Shown here piece by piece: positions 7,303-16,192 of a stretch of DNA of 64,000 bases. Origin of the DNA: an uncultured Oscillospiraceae bacterium (GTDB lineage Bacteria; Bacillota; Clostridia; Oscillospirales; Oscillospiraceae); NCBI GenBank assembly GCA_934631005.1, contig CAKTXA010000002.1, forward strand, positions 94,500-158,499, in the 5' to 3' direction. How positions within the stretch are numbered: position 1 is the stretch's first letter; each line of letters begins with the position of its first letter. A program made the position numbers and the translations under genes. Under the pieces are notes generated by a model. It saw only the letters and a list, made by a program, of their open reading frames with translations. It had not been told where the DNA came from and searched no databases.

Positions 7303-8622
7303 TCATTCTTCTGTTTGTATTTGCTCGTGATCGTCCCAGAGCTCGCCCGAGGGCGTGTCCCAGAATTCTGTCTCATCCGGCGTCTCGGCGGTATCCGGCT
7401 CTGCCGGATCGTCCGCCGTGTCCGTCTCGCCGGTCTCCGCCGTCTCGTCCGGCGGAGTCTCGCCGTCCGCGGGCGTGTCCGCCTGCTCGGGCTCCGGCTC
7501 CGGCGCGCGCTCGGAGTCCCACTGATACGCCGCCGCCAGCTCCGGCGTGATGACATGGATGTTCGCCGCCGTGATCTGCGCGTCGTAGGGGTTAAAGGCT
7601 TCGTTCACGATCGACAGGATGCTCCAGTCGAACAGCGGATAGCACGACGCGCCGCGGATCATCATGCCCTGCCCCTCGGCGGTGTAGGTCGTGATCGAAT
7701 CGCGGTCGCACTTGGCGAGCTGCTCGGCAAAATACAGCAGGTTCCCCACGTTCATATCCGTCACAGCGTAGGTCGAGAAGATCTCGGCGTACTGCTTGAG
7801 CTTCGTCAGGCTCTCCACGCGGATGGTCTGATCCATCAGCGCCAGCAGAAAATCCTGCTGCACCTTCGTGCGCTGAATATCCTGCGAGGCGTAGCCCTTG
7901 CGGAAGCGCACAAGCTCCATGGCGTGCTCGCCGTCGAGCAGCTGTTTTCCGGCCTTGAGGTCGATGTGCAGATCCTGCGAGGGATCATCGTAATACATAT
8001 CCTGCGGCACGTCAAATTCTACGCCGCCGACCAAGTCCACCGCCGCCTTAAAGGCGTTCAGGTCGACGAGCAGATACCCGTCCATCTCAAAGCCGAGCAG
8101 CTGCGCCAGCGTCCGCTCCAGCCGCTCCATGCCCTCGCCCTTGCCGCCGGCGTAGACGGAGTTGATCTTCACCAGCGCGTCGCCGGACTCGATGGGCGTG
8201 TCGCGCGGGATGCTCAAAAGCGCCGCTTTTTTCTCGTTCACATCCAGATGGGCCACGATGATGGTGTCGGTGCGGTAGCCGTCGCCGTCCGTTCCGGCGA
8301 GCAGGATGTTGTAAACGCCGTCCAGATGGCTGACAGGCCGCTCCGTCTCCACCGGCTCCTCCGGCTCCTTCGGTGCTGCCGATGGATCGGTGCTCTCGAC
8401 CGGCTTCGTCACCACCGGCAGCTCGCGGACGGTCTGCTTCGGCGCGGCCGCTTTTTTTGGCGGGCGGACGTAAAAATGCTTAACGGCCAGCACGCCCAGC
8501 GCCAGCACCGCCAGCACGGCAAATATGATCAGAAAAATGCGCACCGCGCGCGGCATTTTTCCGGGCTTATCCTCTTTTTTGCGGGCGAATTCCGCGTTTT
8601 TTCTTGTTCCGAAGAGTTTCAT
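7303..8622 (-). CDS. LytR-CpsA-Psr (LCP) family cell-wall glycopolymer ligase
   Basis: The 439-residue protein has a basic cytoplasmic N-terminus, one transmembrane helix at about residues 26-48, a proline-rich linker, and an extracellular LCP domain from about 103 to 260. Family motifs include NILLAGTD, the arginine-bearing SIPRDT, and a late LVRFRKGYASQD segment. LCP enzymes transfer teichoic-acid-like or capsular polymers from lipid carriers to peptidoglycan. The last 65 residues are an acidic D/E/P/T tail, longer than usual and of unknown role. It sits between nadD/yqeK and rsfS, as in several Clostridia. Its ribosome site is weak. Confidence 0.9.
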   Translation of the reverse strand: MKLFGTRKNAEFARKKEDKPGKMPRAVRIFLIIFAVLAVLALGVLAVKHFYVRPPKKAAAPKQTVRELPVVTKPVESTDPSAAPKEPEEPVETERPVSHLDGVYNILLAGTDGDGYRTDTIIVAHLDVNEKKAALLSIPRDTPIESGDALVKINSVYAGGKGEGMERLERTLAQLLGFEMDGYLLVDLNAFKAAVDLVGGVEFDVPQDMYYDDPSQDLHIDLKAGKQLLDGEHAMELVRFRKGYASQDIQRTKVQQDFLLALMDQTIRVESLTKLKQYAEIFSTYAVTDMNVGNLLYFAEQLAKCDRDSITTYTAEGQGMMIRGASCYPLFDWSILSIVNEAFNPYDAQITAANIHVITPELAAAYQWDSERAPEPEPEQADTPADGETPPDETAETGETDTADDPAEPDTAETPDETEFWDTPSGELWDDHEQIQTEE

Positions 8623-8634
8623 GGATCTGCTGTT

Positions 8635-9822
8635 TTATCCTTTCCGACTCAAAAAGTCATAGGCCGCCAGACTGTCATGGCAGACGGTCTGCCCCTTGGC
8701 GCGCAGCTGCTCCATCGTCATGGAAAGCCCCAGCAGCACCGCCTCGTCCAGAGAGCGCTCCAGCGCGGCGCGCAGGCGCTCCACACCCGGAAAATCGCGC
8801 GTCGGCTCGGCATAATCGGCGATGTACAGGATCTTTTCCATCACGCGCATATCCGCGCGCCCCGTCGTGTGCCAGCGGATGGCGCTTACGACCGGCTCAC
8901 ACTCGCCAAACACATTCCGTGCCACCGCCGCGCCGGTGATGGCGTGCAAGAGCTTGGGATTCTCGCGCTCCTCGGGCGTGAGCGGGATCGCGTAGCGCTC
9001 GCACAGCGCCAGCTGCTCCGGCGCGCGCAGGGCCTTGGTCACATCGTGCAAAATGCCCGCCCGGGCGCACAGCGCGGCGTCCGCGCCGTACCGCTCACCG
9101 AGCGTTTTGGCAAGCTCGCTCGTGCCGATGGCGTGCGGCACGCGCTTTTCATCGTGCAAGGCAAGGCTCTGCGCACGCAGCGCGTCATAGCCCAGCCCGC
9201 GGCGCTCGGCCGCCGTGCCGTAAAGGCCGTTTTCGCGGATATACGCCAGCACGTCCGGCGGCAGATACCGCTCCGCGCAGTCAAACGCCAGCATCCGCCG
9301 CACCGTGGTGGACGACAGCTCCAGCGCGTCATTCTCCGCCATCACGACCTGCGCGCCCTTTGCTGTCAGCCGCGCGGTCTGCTCCGCGAGCTGCTGCCGA
9401 AGCGCTTCGTCGGTCGCCCGGCGGTGCATACACACGATCTGCGCCATGCGCGCGATCTCGTCCGGCCCGCGCCAGCGCTCAAAGGAGAGGAACATATCCG
9501 TCCCCATCAGAAGCAGCAGCTCGTCCTTGGGATATTGTGCCTGAAGTTCACGCAAAGTATCCACGGTGTAGCTTTTTCCGCTGCGCCGCAGCTCGATGTC
9601 GCTGACCTCGGTGCGCGGGATGCTGTCTGCCGCAAGGCGCACCATCTCATAGCGCTGCCGCGCCGAGGGCGAGTCCGGCGCAAGCGCCTTGTGCGGCGGC
9701 GCCGCGTCCGGCACCAGCAGCAGCCGGTCCAGAGCGAGCCGCTCCACGCACTCCTGCGCCGCCCGGATGTGTCCGTTATGCGGCGGATTGAAGCTGCCGC
9801 CGAAAATACCGATGCGTGCCAT
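8635..9822 (-). CDS. nadD: NadD-YqeK fusion: nicotinate-nucleotide adenylyltransferase plus HD-domain hydrolase
   Basis: Residues 1 to about 200 are NadD, which adenylylates nicotinate mononucleotide in NAD synthesis: GGSFNPPHNGH at 8-18 and SSTTVR at 170-175 are the nucleotidyltransferase signatures. Residues from about 210 are YqeK, an HD-superfamily phosphohydrolase: a metal-binding His near 230, HD at 259-260 and a later IRWHTTGR segment. Bacillus YqeK hydrolyses diadenosine tetraphosphate. In most Firmicutes nadD and yqeK are separate neighbouring genes; here one frame covers both without an internal stop. It follows yhbY by 26 bases and precedes the LCP gene by 12. Confidence 0.95.
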   Translation of the reverse strand: MARIGIFGGSFNPPHNGHIRAAQECVERLALDRLLLVPDAAPPHKALAPDSPSARQRYEMVRLAADSIPRTEVSDIELRRSGKSYTVDTLRELQAQYPKDELLLLMGTDMFLSFERWRGPDEIARMAQIVCMHRRATDEALRQQLAEQTARLTAKGAQVVMAENDALELSSTTVRRMLAFDCAERYLPPDVLAYIRENGLYGTAAERRGLGYDALRAQSLALHDEKRVPHAIGTSELAKTLGERYGADAALCARAGILHDVTKALRAPEQLALCERYAIPLTPEERENPKLLHAITGAAVARNVFGECEPVVSAIRWHTTGRADMRVMEKILYIADYAEPTRDFPGVERLRAALERSLDEAVLLGLSMTMEQLRAKGQTVCHDSLAAYDFLSRKG

Positions 9823-9848
9823 ACGCCGCCCTCCCGTCTCGTTTTTGC

Positions 9849-10301
9849 TTACTTCTGCTCGCGTTCCTTCCTGCGCTCGATCGCCGCCTGCACGGCCGCG
9901 TCGTGGAAGTATTTCTGCCGGCGCTCCTTTTCCGCCTTCGCGGCCTTGCGGCGCGTGCGGATGCCGGTCTTGACCGGGTTCACCTTTTTGACGGCAGCCT
10001 TTTTGGCGCTCTCCGCAGCCTTTTTCTGCTGCGCCAGCTTTTCAGACCTCCGCCAGATCACGAATTTCGACCCCACGACCTGAATGCCCTCCGCGCCGAG
10101 CGCCTCGCACAGCGCGTCGCACGCCTCGCGCGCCGACAAAAGCGACGCCTCCAGCACGCGGCCCTTGACCAGCTCGCGCGCATCCAGCTGGCGCGCGGCT
10201 TCGTCCACAAGCGTTTCCGAAACGCCGCCCTTGCCCACGATGAGCGTGGTGTCGAGCGTATTGGCCTGTGCGCGCAGCTCCGCGCGTTCTTTACTCGTCA
10301 T
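9849..10301 (-). CDS. yhbY: YhbY-family CRM-domain RNA-binding protein
   Basis: This is a 150-residue protein. The N-terminal ~95 residues are a CRM/YhbY domain associated with ribosome assembly: TSKERAELRAQA start, the GKGG loop (IVGKGGVSETLV) and a late GSKFVIWRR strand. The remaining ~55 residues are a K/R/A-rich extension not found in minimal YhbY. The start at 10301 lies inside the 3' end of rdgB and has GAGGAG 7 bases upstream; longer in-frame extension would run over rdgB and is unlikely. Confidence 0.92.
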   Translation of the reverse strand: MTSKERAELRAQANTLDTTLIVGKGGVSETLVDEAARQLDARELVKGRVLEASLLSAREACDALCEALGAEGIQVVGSKFVIWRRSEKLAQQKKAAESAKKAAVKKVNPVKTGIRTRRKAAKAEKERRQKYFHDAAVQAAIERRKEREQK

Positions 10302-10890
10302 GTCCGTTCTCCTCACGATAAATTCTGCAAAACTCCCGCAGCGCGCGGCCGCGGTGCGAAATGCGGTTCTTTTCCTCCCCGGCAAGCTCGGCAAACGTCT
10401 TGCCGAACTCCGGCAGGTAAAATACCGGGTCATAGCCAAAGCCGCCCTCGCCGCGCGGCGCGCGGAGGATGACGCCCGGGCACACGCCCTGCACGGCGAT
10501 CTTCCGCCCGTCGGGCAGCAGACACGTCACCGCGCACACGAACTGCGCCGTGCGCGCTTCCTCCGGCACGTCCTTCATATTTTCCAGCAGCAGCGCGATG
10601 CGCTCCGCGTCGGTGTGCAGCCCGCCGTAGCGCGCGGAGTACACCCCCGGCGCGCCGTCCAGCGCGTCCACCATCAGGCCCGAATCGTCCGCCACGGTCG
10701 CAAGGCCGGTCGCGTCAAAGACCGCCTGCGCCTTGAGAAGCGAGTTTTCGGCAAACGTCGTGCCGGTCTCCTCGACCTCCACATTGACGCCCGCGTCGCG
10801 CTCCAGCATGACCTCCATGCCGAGCGCGCCGAGGATGTTCTGCATCTCCTCCAGCTTATGCCGGTTCTGACTTGCAAGCACGACCTTCAT
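10291..10890 (-). CDS. rdgB: RdgB/HAM1-type non-canonical purine NTP pyrophosphatase
   Basis: The 199-residue enzyme cleaves dITP, XTP and ITP to monophosphates, clearing deaminated purines. Seen are the N-terminal VVLASQNRHKLEE motif, the ADDSGLMVDALDGAPGVYSAR active-site region (in pieces) and GGFGYDPVFYLP, all HAM1 hallmarks, and the C-terminal SHRGRAL. Its ATG overlaps the ftsY stop codon by four bases and its own 3' end overlaps yhbY by eleven, so translation is coupled through the block. Confidence 0.97.
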   Translation of the reverse strand: MKVVLASQNRHKLEEMQNILGALGMEVMLERDAGVNVEVEETGTTFAENSLLKAQAVFDATGLATVADDSGLMVDALDGAPGVYSARYGGLHTDAERIALLLENMKDVPEEARTAQFVCAVTCLLPDGRKIAVQGVCPGVILRAPRGEGGFGYDPVFYLPEFGKTFAELAGEEKNRISHRGRALREFCRIYREENGHDE

Positions 10891-11777
10891 ACCAGCGCCT
10901 CCACGAATGCCGCCGGGTCAAAGGGCATCAGATCGTCCATCTGCTCGCCCACGCCGACGTATTTGACCGGGATCTGCAAGCTGTTCGCCACGGCGATGAC
11001 GATGCCGCCCTTGGCCGTGCCGTCGAGCTTTGTCAGCACGATGCCGGTCACACCGGCGATCTGCTGGAACTCTCTGGCCTGAATGAGGCCGTTCTGGCCC
11101 GTCGTGGCGTCGAGCACCAGCAGCACCTCTTTCGACGCCTGCGGCAGCTCGCGGTCGAGGATGCGCGAGATTTTGCCCAGCTCGTTCATCAGGTTCTGCT
11201 TGTTGTGAAGCCGGCCCGCCGTGTCGCACAAAATGACGTCCGCGCCGCGCGCCTTGGCCGCCGCCACGGCGTCAAACACGACCGACGCCGGGTCGGCGCC
11301 CTCACCCTGCCGGATGATGTCGGCATGCGCGCGCTCGGCCCAGACGGACAGCTGATCCGCCGCCGCCGCGCGGAACGTATCGCCCGCGCACAGCAGCACC
11401 TTTTTGCCCTGCGTGCGCAGGTGGTTTGCGATCTTGCCGATGCTGGTCGTCTTGCCCACGCCGTTGACGCCGATGACGAGCACGACCGACGGCTTCGTCG
11501 CGATGTCAAGCGCGCTGCTGCCCACATTCAGCATCTGCGTGAGGATCTCGCGCAGCGCGCCGCGCGCTTCCTCCGCGGTTTTCAGCCTGCGCTCGCGCGC
11601 CGCGGCGCGCAGGCCGTCGATCGCCTGCTGCGTGGCGTCCATGCCGACGTCCGCCAGGATCAGGCGCTCTTCGAGCTCGTCGTAAAAGTCGTCGTCCAGC
11701 TCCGAAGCGGTAAAAACACTGCCGATGGAGCTCGCCGTGCGGCTGAGTCCCTGTTTGATCTTTTCAAAAAAGCCCAT
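10887..11777 (-). CDS. ftsY: Signal recognition particle receptor FtsY
   Basis: The 296-residue SRP GTPase has a short N-domain, then a G-domain with GVNGVGKTTS (P-loop), DTFRAAAADQL, DTAGR and TKLDGTAKGG. It docks SRP-bound ribosomes at the membrane. The acidic A-domain of E. coli FtsY is absent, as usual in Firmicutes. It lies 23 bases after smc and overlaps rdgB by four bases. Confidence 0.98.
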   Translation of the reverse strand: MGFFEKIKQGLSRTASSIGSVFTASELDDDFYDELEERLILADVGMDATQQAIDGLRAAARERRLKTAEEARGALREILTQMLNVGSSALDIATKPSVVLVIGVNGVGKTTSIGKIANHLRTQGKKVLLCAGDTFRAAAADQLSVWAERAHADIIRQGEGADPASVVFDAVAAAKARGADVILCDTAGRLHNKQNLMNELGKISRILDRELPQASKEVLLVLDATTGQNGLIQAREFQQIAGVTGIVLTKLDGTAKGGIVIAVANSLQIPVKYVGVGEQMDDLMPFDPAAFVEALV

Positions 11778-11800
11778 ATCGTAATTCCCCCGTTGGCCTG

Positions 11801-14800
11801 TTAGTTTGTGATGCCAAGCTGCTTTTCGATCTCATCCAGCCGGATGTGCAAAATCTTCGAGATGCCCTGCTCCTGCATGGTCACGCCGTAGAGCATATCG
11901 GCGGCCTCCATCGTGCCGCGCCGGTGCGTGATGACGATGAACTGCGTCTTTTCGCAGAGGTTGCGCAGATAGAGCGCGAAGCGCTCCACGTTGCGGTCAT
12001 CCAGCGCGGCGTCGATCTCGTCCAGCATACAGAACGGTGTGGGCCGTACCTTTAAGATCGCGAAATACAGCGCGATGGCGACGAACGCCTTCTCACCGCC
12101 GGAGAGCAGCGTGATCGTTTTCAGCTGCTTTCCGGGCGGCTGGACGCGGATCTCGATGCCGCACTCGAGCGGCTGCGCCGGATCCTCCAGCAGCAGTTCA
12201 CCCTTGCCGCCGCCGAACATCTCGGTAAACGTCTTGCCAAAATACTCGTTGATGCGCCCGAATTCCCGGATGAAGATCTCCGTCATCTCGCCGGTGATGT
12301 CGCGGATGATGGTCTCCAGCTCCGCGCGGGCGTGCAGCACGTCGTCGCGCTGGCCGGTGAGGTATTCATAGCGCTCGTTCACGCGCGCGTACTCGTCGAT
12401 CGCGCCGAGGTTCGGCGTGCCAAGCGCCGAGATCTTCCGCCGCAGCTCCGTGATGCGCTTGTTGGCGCTGGCGGTGCTTTCGATCTCGATGCGCTGCTCC
12501 GCCGCCGTGGTCGGCGTCAGCTCGTAGGTATCCCAAAGCCGGTCGATGAGCTGCTTTTCCTCCAGCTCGCTCGTGGCCTTTTTCTGCTCCAGTCGGGCCG
12601 ATTCGCGCTCCATCTGCAAAATGGTCTGGTTTTTCTCCTGCGCGTCCTTCTCGGTCCGGTTTCGTTTGGCTTCAATGGCGGCGCGCGCTTCGGCGGCCTC
12701 CTTCAGCGCCTCGCGGCGCTGCTGCGTCTGCTCGTCCAGCCGCGTGATCTCCTGCTTCTGCGCTTCAAGCTGCGCGCTCAGGTCCGCGATCTGCCGCTCA
12801 TAGTCTGCAAGCAGCGCTTCTTTCTGCGTGCGGTCGCCCTGCATTGCGTCGCGCAGGGCGGCGAGCTGGGTGATCTGCTCCTGCGCACTCTGCTGCTCCG
12901 CCTGCCGGGACGCGGCGTCCATCCGCAGCGACGCGATGCGCTCGGCAAGCGCACTTCCCTGCTCGGAAAGCTCCGTCTGCCCCTGCTCCAAAACGGCGAT
13001 CTCGGCCGCGAGCGCGTCCGCCTGCCGCTGCGCGTCGGCGCGGAGAGACTCGAGCGTCTCCTGCTTTGCGGCGTCGGCACTGCTGCGGCCGGACAGGCGC
13101 GCAAGCTCTGCCTCATACCCCTCCAGATTCTCGCGCAGTGCGTCCGCCAGCGCGCGCACCTGCTTTTCCTCCTCGGTGCGGCGCAGCGCCTCATCCTCCG
13201 CCTCGCGGAGCTGGCCCTGCACGGTCTTGAGTTCAAATTCCGTCTTTGCCGCCGCGCTGGACGCCTGCTCCAGCTGCGCGGCAAGCTCCGTTTGTTTGCC
13301 GGTGAGCTGCTCGATGCTCCGCTGCAAGGCGCTTATCTGATTGGCGCGGGACAAAACGCCCGCACTGCGGGACGCCGAGCCACCCGTCATGCTGCCGCCG
13401 GGGTTCAGCACCTGCCCGTCCAGCGTGACGATCTTCGTGCGGCTGCCCGTGGCGCGCGCCATGGCCACCGCGTCGTCCAGCGTCCTGGCAATGACCGTTC
13501 TGCCGAGCAGATACTCAGCAAGCTCGCGGTATTTTGCGTCCGTCTGCACCAGCTCCGACGCCACGCCCACATAGCCCCGCTGCGCGGAGAACTCCCCCGC
13601 CGCGATGCGCTTTGCACTGATGGCGCGCAGCGGCACGAACGTCGCCCGCCCGGCGTCCATGCGCTTGAGCAGCCGGATGCCGGTCTTGCCGTCGTCGTCC
13701 GTGTCCACCACGATGTTCTGCATCGCCGCGCCGAGCGCGGTCTCGATGGCGGTGGTATAGTCGTCGTCCGTGCGCAGAAGGGCCGACACCGGCCCGTGCA
13801 CGCCGCGCAGCACCCCGCGCGCTGCCTCCTGCATCACGGTCTTGACAGCCTTGGAAAAGCCCTCATAATCGCGCTCCATCTCGCGCAGCATCCGCTGCCG
13901 CGAGCGGGCGGTGTCCAGCTCCACCTGCACAGAGGAAGCCTGCTTCTGCAGCCCCTCCCGCCGGTCTGTCTGCGTTTTCAGCCGCAGCGCATAGCCGGAG
14001 ATGGTGTTTCGGCAGGATGTCACATTCTCCTGCGCCTCCGAAAGCGCCTTGCGGCACGCCGTGAGCTGCCGCGCAACATCGTCCTGCCGCGTGACCGCCG
14101 CCGCGTGATCGTCCTCCAGCGCCCGGCGGCGCTCCGCGACCTCGTCCATCGACGCGCGCGCCGCGGCGAGCTGCGCGTCATGCTGCGCGACCTCGCTCTG
14201 CAAAAGCGACTGCCGCGCCCGGCGCTCGAGCAGCTTGTCCGCCGCCGCGCCGGTGGAATCGGCGAGCTTTTTACTCTCATTCATCGCGTCCGTGAGCGAC
14301 GCGTCCAGCGCCGCCAGCTCCTGCGCGAGCTGCGTCAGCCGCGCCTGCTGCTGGGCGATATTTTCTAAAATGCCGCCGCTGCGCCCCGCCTGCTCCGACA
14401 GCTCCGCGCGGACGCGGGCGATATTCTCCTGCCGGTTGTCGATGCCCGCCTGCAAAACGGACAGCTCAGCCTCGGCCTTCTGCTTTTCCTGCTCGGAGGC
14501 GTTGATGGCCTCGTGCTTTTCCTCCAACAGCAGCGCCTGCCGGTTGAGCTCCAGCGACAGGTGCTCGGACGTGCTGTAGAGCGCGCTCAGCTCGCTGTGC
14601 GCCTGCTCCAGCACGAACGCCGCGGCGGCATAATCCTGCTCCGCCTTTTTGGCCGACGCCGACAGCTTTTCCAGGCTGTCGAGCCAGACGGTGATCTCAA
14701 AGCCCTTCAGTTCATCCCGCAGGACGAGATACTTTTTGGCCTTTTCCGCCTGCTCGCGCAGCGGCTCGACCTGCAATTCCAGCTCCGAAATTTTATCGCC

Positions 14801-15373
14801 GATGCGCAGCAGATTATCCTCTGTGGACGCCAGCCGCCGCTCGGTCTCGGCCTTGCGGTAGCGGCACTTGGAGATGCCCGCCGCTTCTTCGAACACCTCG
14901 CGCCGGTCGGTGCTTTTGAGGGACAGGATCTCGTCGATCTTGCCCTGCCCGATGTTGGAGTAGCCCTCGCGGCCAAGGCCGGTGTCCATCAGCAGCTCGT
15001 GAATGTCGCGCAGGCGCGCGGATTCGCGGTTGATGTAGTATTCGCTCTCGCCGGAGCGATAATAGCGCCGGGTGATGCTCACCTCGGGCGTTTCGATGCG
15101 CAGCGCACCGTCCTGATTGTCGAGCACCAGCGTCGCCTCGGCAAAGCCGACCGGCGCGCGCTTCTGCGTGCCGCCGAAGATCACGTCCTCCATCTTGACG
15201 CCCCGCAGCGCGCGCGAGCTCTGCTCGCCCAGCACCCAGCTGATCGCGTCGGAGATATTGGATTTGCCGCTGCCGTTCGGGCCGACGATCGCGGTGATGT
15301 CGCTGCCGAATTGCAGGACGGTTTTGTCGGGGAACGACTTGAACCCCTGGATCTCGAGTGATTTCAGATACAC
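11801..15373 (-). CDS. smc: Chromosome segregation protein SMC
   Basis: The 1190-residue condensin ATPase has Walker A GPNGSGKSN near residue 32, two long coiled coils, a hinge around residues 515-640 with the GGSMTGGS-type segment nearby, and C-terminal signature LLSGGEK and Walker B MLDEIDAALDD. It organises and segregates the chromosome with ScpA/ScpB, which are not encoded here. The start is a GTG at 15373 preceded by GGAGAGG. It has its own promoter (15407-15435) and begins a seven-gene minus-strand block ending in rsfS. Confidence 0.98.
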   Translation of the reverse strand: MYLKSLEIQGFKSFPDKTVLQFGSDITAIVGPNGSGKSNISDAISWVLGEQSSRALRGVKMEDVIFGGTQKRAPVGFAEATLVLDNQDGALRIETPEVSITRRYYRSGESEYYINRESARLRDIHELLMDTGLGREGYSNIGQGKIDEILSLKSTDRREVFEEAAGISKCRYRKAETERRLASTEDNLLRIGDKISELELQVEPLREQAEKAKKYLVLRDELKGFEITVWLDSLEKLSASAKKAEQDYAAAAFVLEQAHSELSALYSTSEHLSLELNRQALLLEEKHEAINASEQEKQKAEAELSVLQAGIDNRQENIARVRAELSEQAGRSGGILENIAQQQARLTQLAQELAALDASLTDAMNESKKLADSTGAAADKLLERRARQSLLQSEVAQHDAQLAAARASMDEVAERRRALEDDHAAAVTRQDDVARQLTACRKALSEAQENVTSCRNTISGYALRLKTQTDRREGLQKQASSVQVELDTARSRQRMLREMERDYEGFSKAVKTVMQEAARGVLRGVHGPVSALLRTDDDYTTAIETALGAAMQNIVVDTDDDGKTGIRLLKRMDAGRATFVPLRAISAKRIAAGEFSAQRGYVGVASELVQTDAKYRELAEYLLGRTVIARTLDDAVAMARATGSRTKIVTLDGQVLNPGGSMTGGSASRSAGVLSRANQISALQRSIEQLTGKQTELAAQLEQASSAAAKTEFELKTVQGQLREAEDEALRRTEEEKQVRALADALRENLEGYEAELARLSGRSSADAAKQETLESLRADAQRQADALAAEIAVLEQGQTELSEQGSALAERIASLRMDAASRQAEQQSAQEQITQLAALRDAMQGDRTQKEALLADYERQIADLSAQLEAQKQEITRLDEQTQQRREALKEAAEARAAIEAKRNRTEKDAQEKNQTILQMERESARLEQKKATSELEEKQLIDRLWDTYELTPTTAAEQRIEIESTASANKRITELRRKISALGTPNLGAIDEYARVNERYEYLTGQRDDVLHARAELETIIRDITGEMTEIFIREFGRINEYFGKTFTEMFGGGKGELLLEDPAQPLECGIEIRVQPPGKQLKTITLLSGGEKAFVAIALYFAILKVRPTPFCMLDEIDAALDDRNVERFALYLRNLCEKTQFIVITHRRGTMEAADMLYGVTMQEQGISKILHIRLDEIEKQLGITN

Positions 15374-15406
15374 GCGGATACCTCTCCATTGTCAATAGTT
15401 CCGTAT

Positions 15407-15435
15407 ATTGTAGCAGTTTTCCGCAAAAATATCAA
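15407..15435 (-). promoter_or_regulatory. Sigma-A promoter of the smc operon
   Basis: TTGATA (15430-15435) and TACAAT (15407-15412) on the minus strand with a 17-base spacer, between the rnc terminator and the smc start. Confidence 0.82.
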
Positions 15436-15466
15436 CCCGCCGCGGCCCCTATCTTCCAAAACGGCC

Positions 15467-15499
15467 AAAAAAAGAGCGCCTGCCGCATGGCAGACGCTC
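15467..15499 (-). terminator. Terminator after rnc
   Basis: GAGCG and CTGCC segments at 15474-15485 pair with their complements at 15490-15499 with one mismatch, and seven T follow on the minus strand (A-run 15467-15473). It separates the rnc operon from smc. Confidence 0.85.
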
Positions 15500-15505
15500 C
15501 AAAGC

Positions 15506-16192
15506 TTATAACGCTTCCGGGAACAGGGCAGCGATGGCCTTGTGGGCGGCGTCCTGCTCGGCGCGCTTTTTGCTGCTGCCGGCGCCCTTGCCGACGCAGC
15601 GGTCGTTCACGCAGACCTCCACCACGAACTGCTTGTCGTGATCCGGCCCGGACTCGCCGATGAGCTCATAGCGGATGACCTGATCCTTCTTCCGCTGCAC
15701 CAGCTCCTGCAGCTCGGTCTTAAAATCGGTGATGAGCAGCTTGCCGCTCGGCTTTTCGCCGAGGATGAGCCGGTCGATGATGCCGCGCGCGGCGGCAAAG
15801 CCGCCGTCCATATACGCCGCGGCGATCACGGATTCCACCGCGTCCGACACGATGCTCGCCCGCTCGCGGCCGCCGCTCTGCTCCTCGCCGTGGCCCAGCA
15901 GCAGAAACTCACCCAGCCGGACGGTTTTGGCCTGCCGTGCCAGATTCGTCTCGCACACAAGGTCGGCGCGCATCCGCGTCAGCTCGCCCTCGGGCTTATG
16001 CGGGAAATTGCGGTAGAGATATTCCGCCACCACAAAGCCGAGGATGGAGTCGCCCAAAAATTCCAGACGCTCGTTGTCCACGATGCCCTGTGCGCGGTTT
16101 TCGTTGGCATAGGAGCTGTGCGTCAGCGCGTTTTTGAGCAGCTCCCGGTTCTGAAAGGTATAGCCCAGTCCGGCTTCAAGATCCTGATACAT
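15506..16192 (-). CDS. rnc: Ribonuclease III
   Basis: This is a 228-residue protein. The catalytic domain carries the signature NERLEFLGDS and the metal-binding region near SDAVESVIAA; a double-stranded RNA-binding domain occupies about residues 155-225 (motif GKGAGSSKKRAEQDAA). It processes rRNA and other structured RNA. The ATG lies 17 bases inside the plsX 3' end, with AAGGAG seven bases upstream. Firmicutes usually have fabD/fabG/acpP between plsX and rnc; here they are directly joined. Confidence 0.97.
   Translation of the reverse strand: MYQDLEAGLGYTFQNRELLKNALTHSSYANENRAQGIVDNERLEFLGDSILGFVVAEYLYRNFPHKPEGELTRMRADLVCETNLARQAKTVRLGEFLLLGHGEEQSGGRERASIVSDAVESVIAAAYMDGGFAAARGIIDRLILGEKPSGKLLITDFKTELQELVQRKKDQVIRYELIGESGPDHDKQFVVEVCVNDRCVGKGAGSSKKRAEQDAAHKAIAALFPEAL

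Noticed and set aside
7249..10083. 944-codon plus-strand frame
   Set aside because: Spans four minus-strand genes with strong family motifs; its composition is an artefact of codon bias on the other strand.
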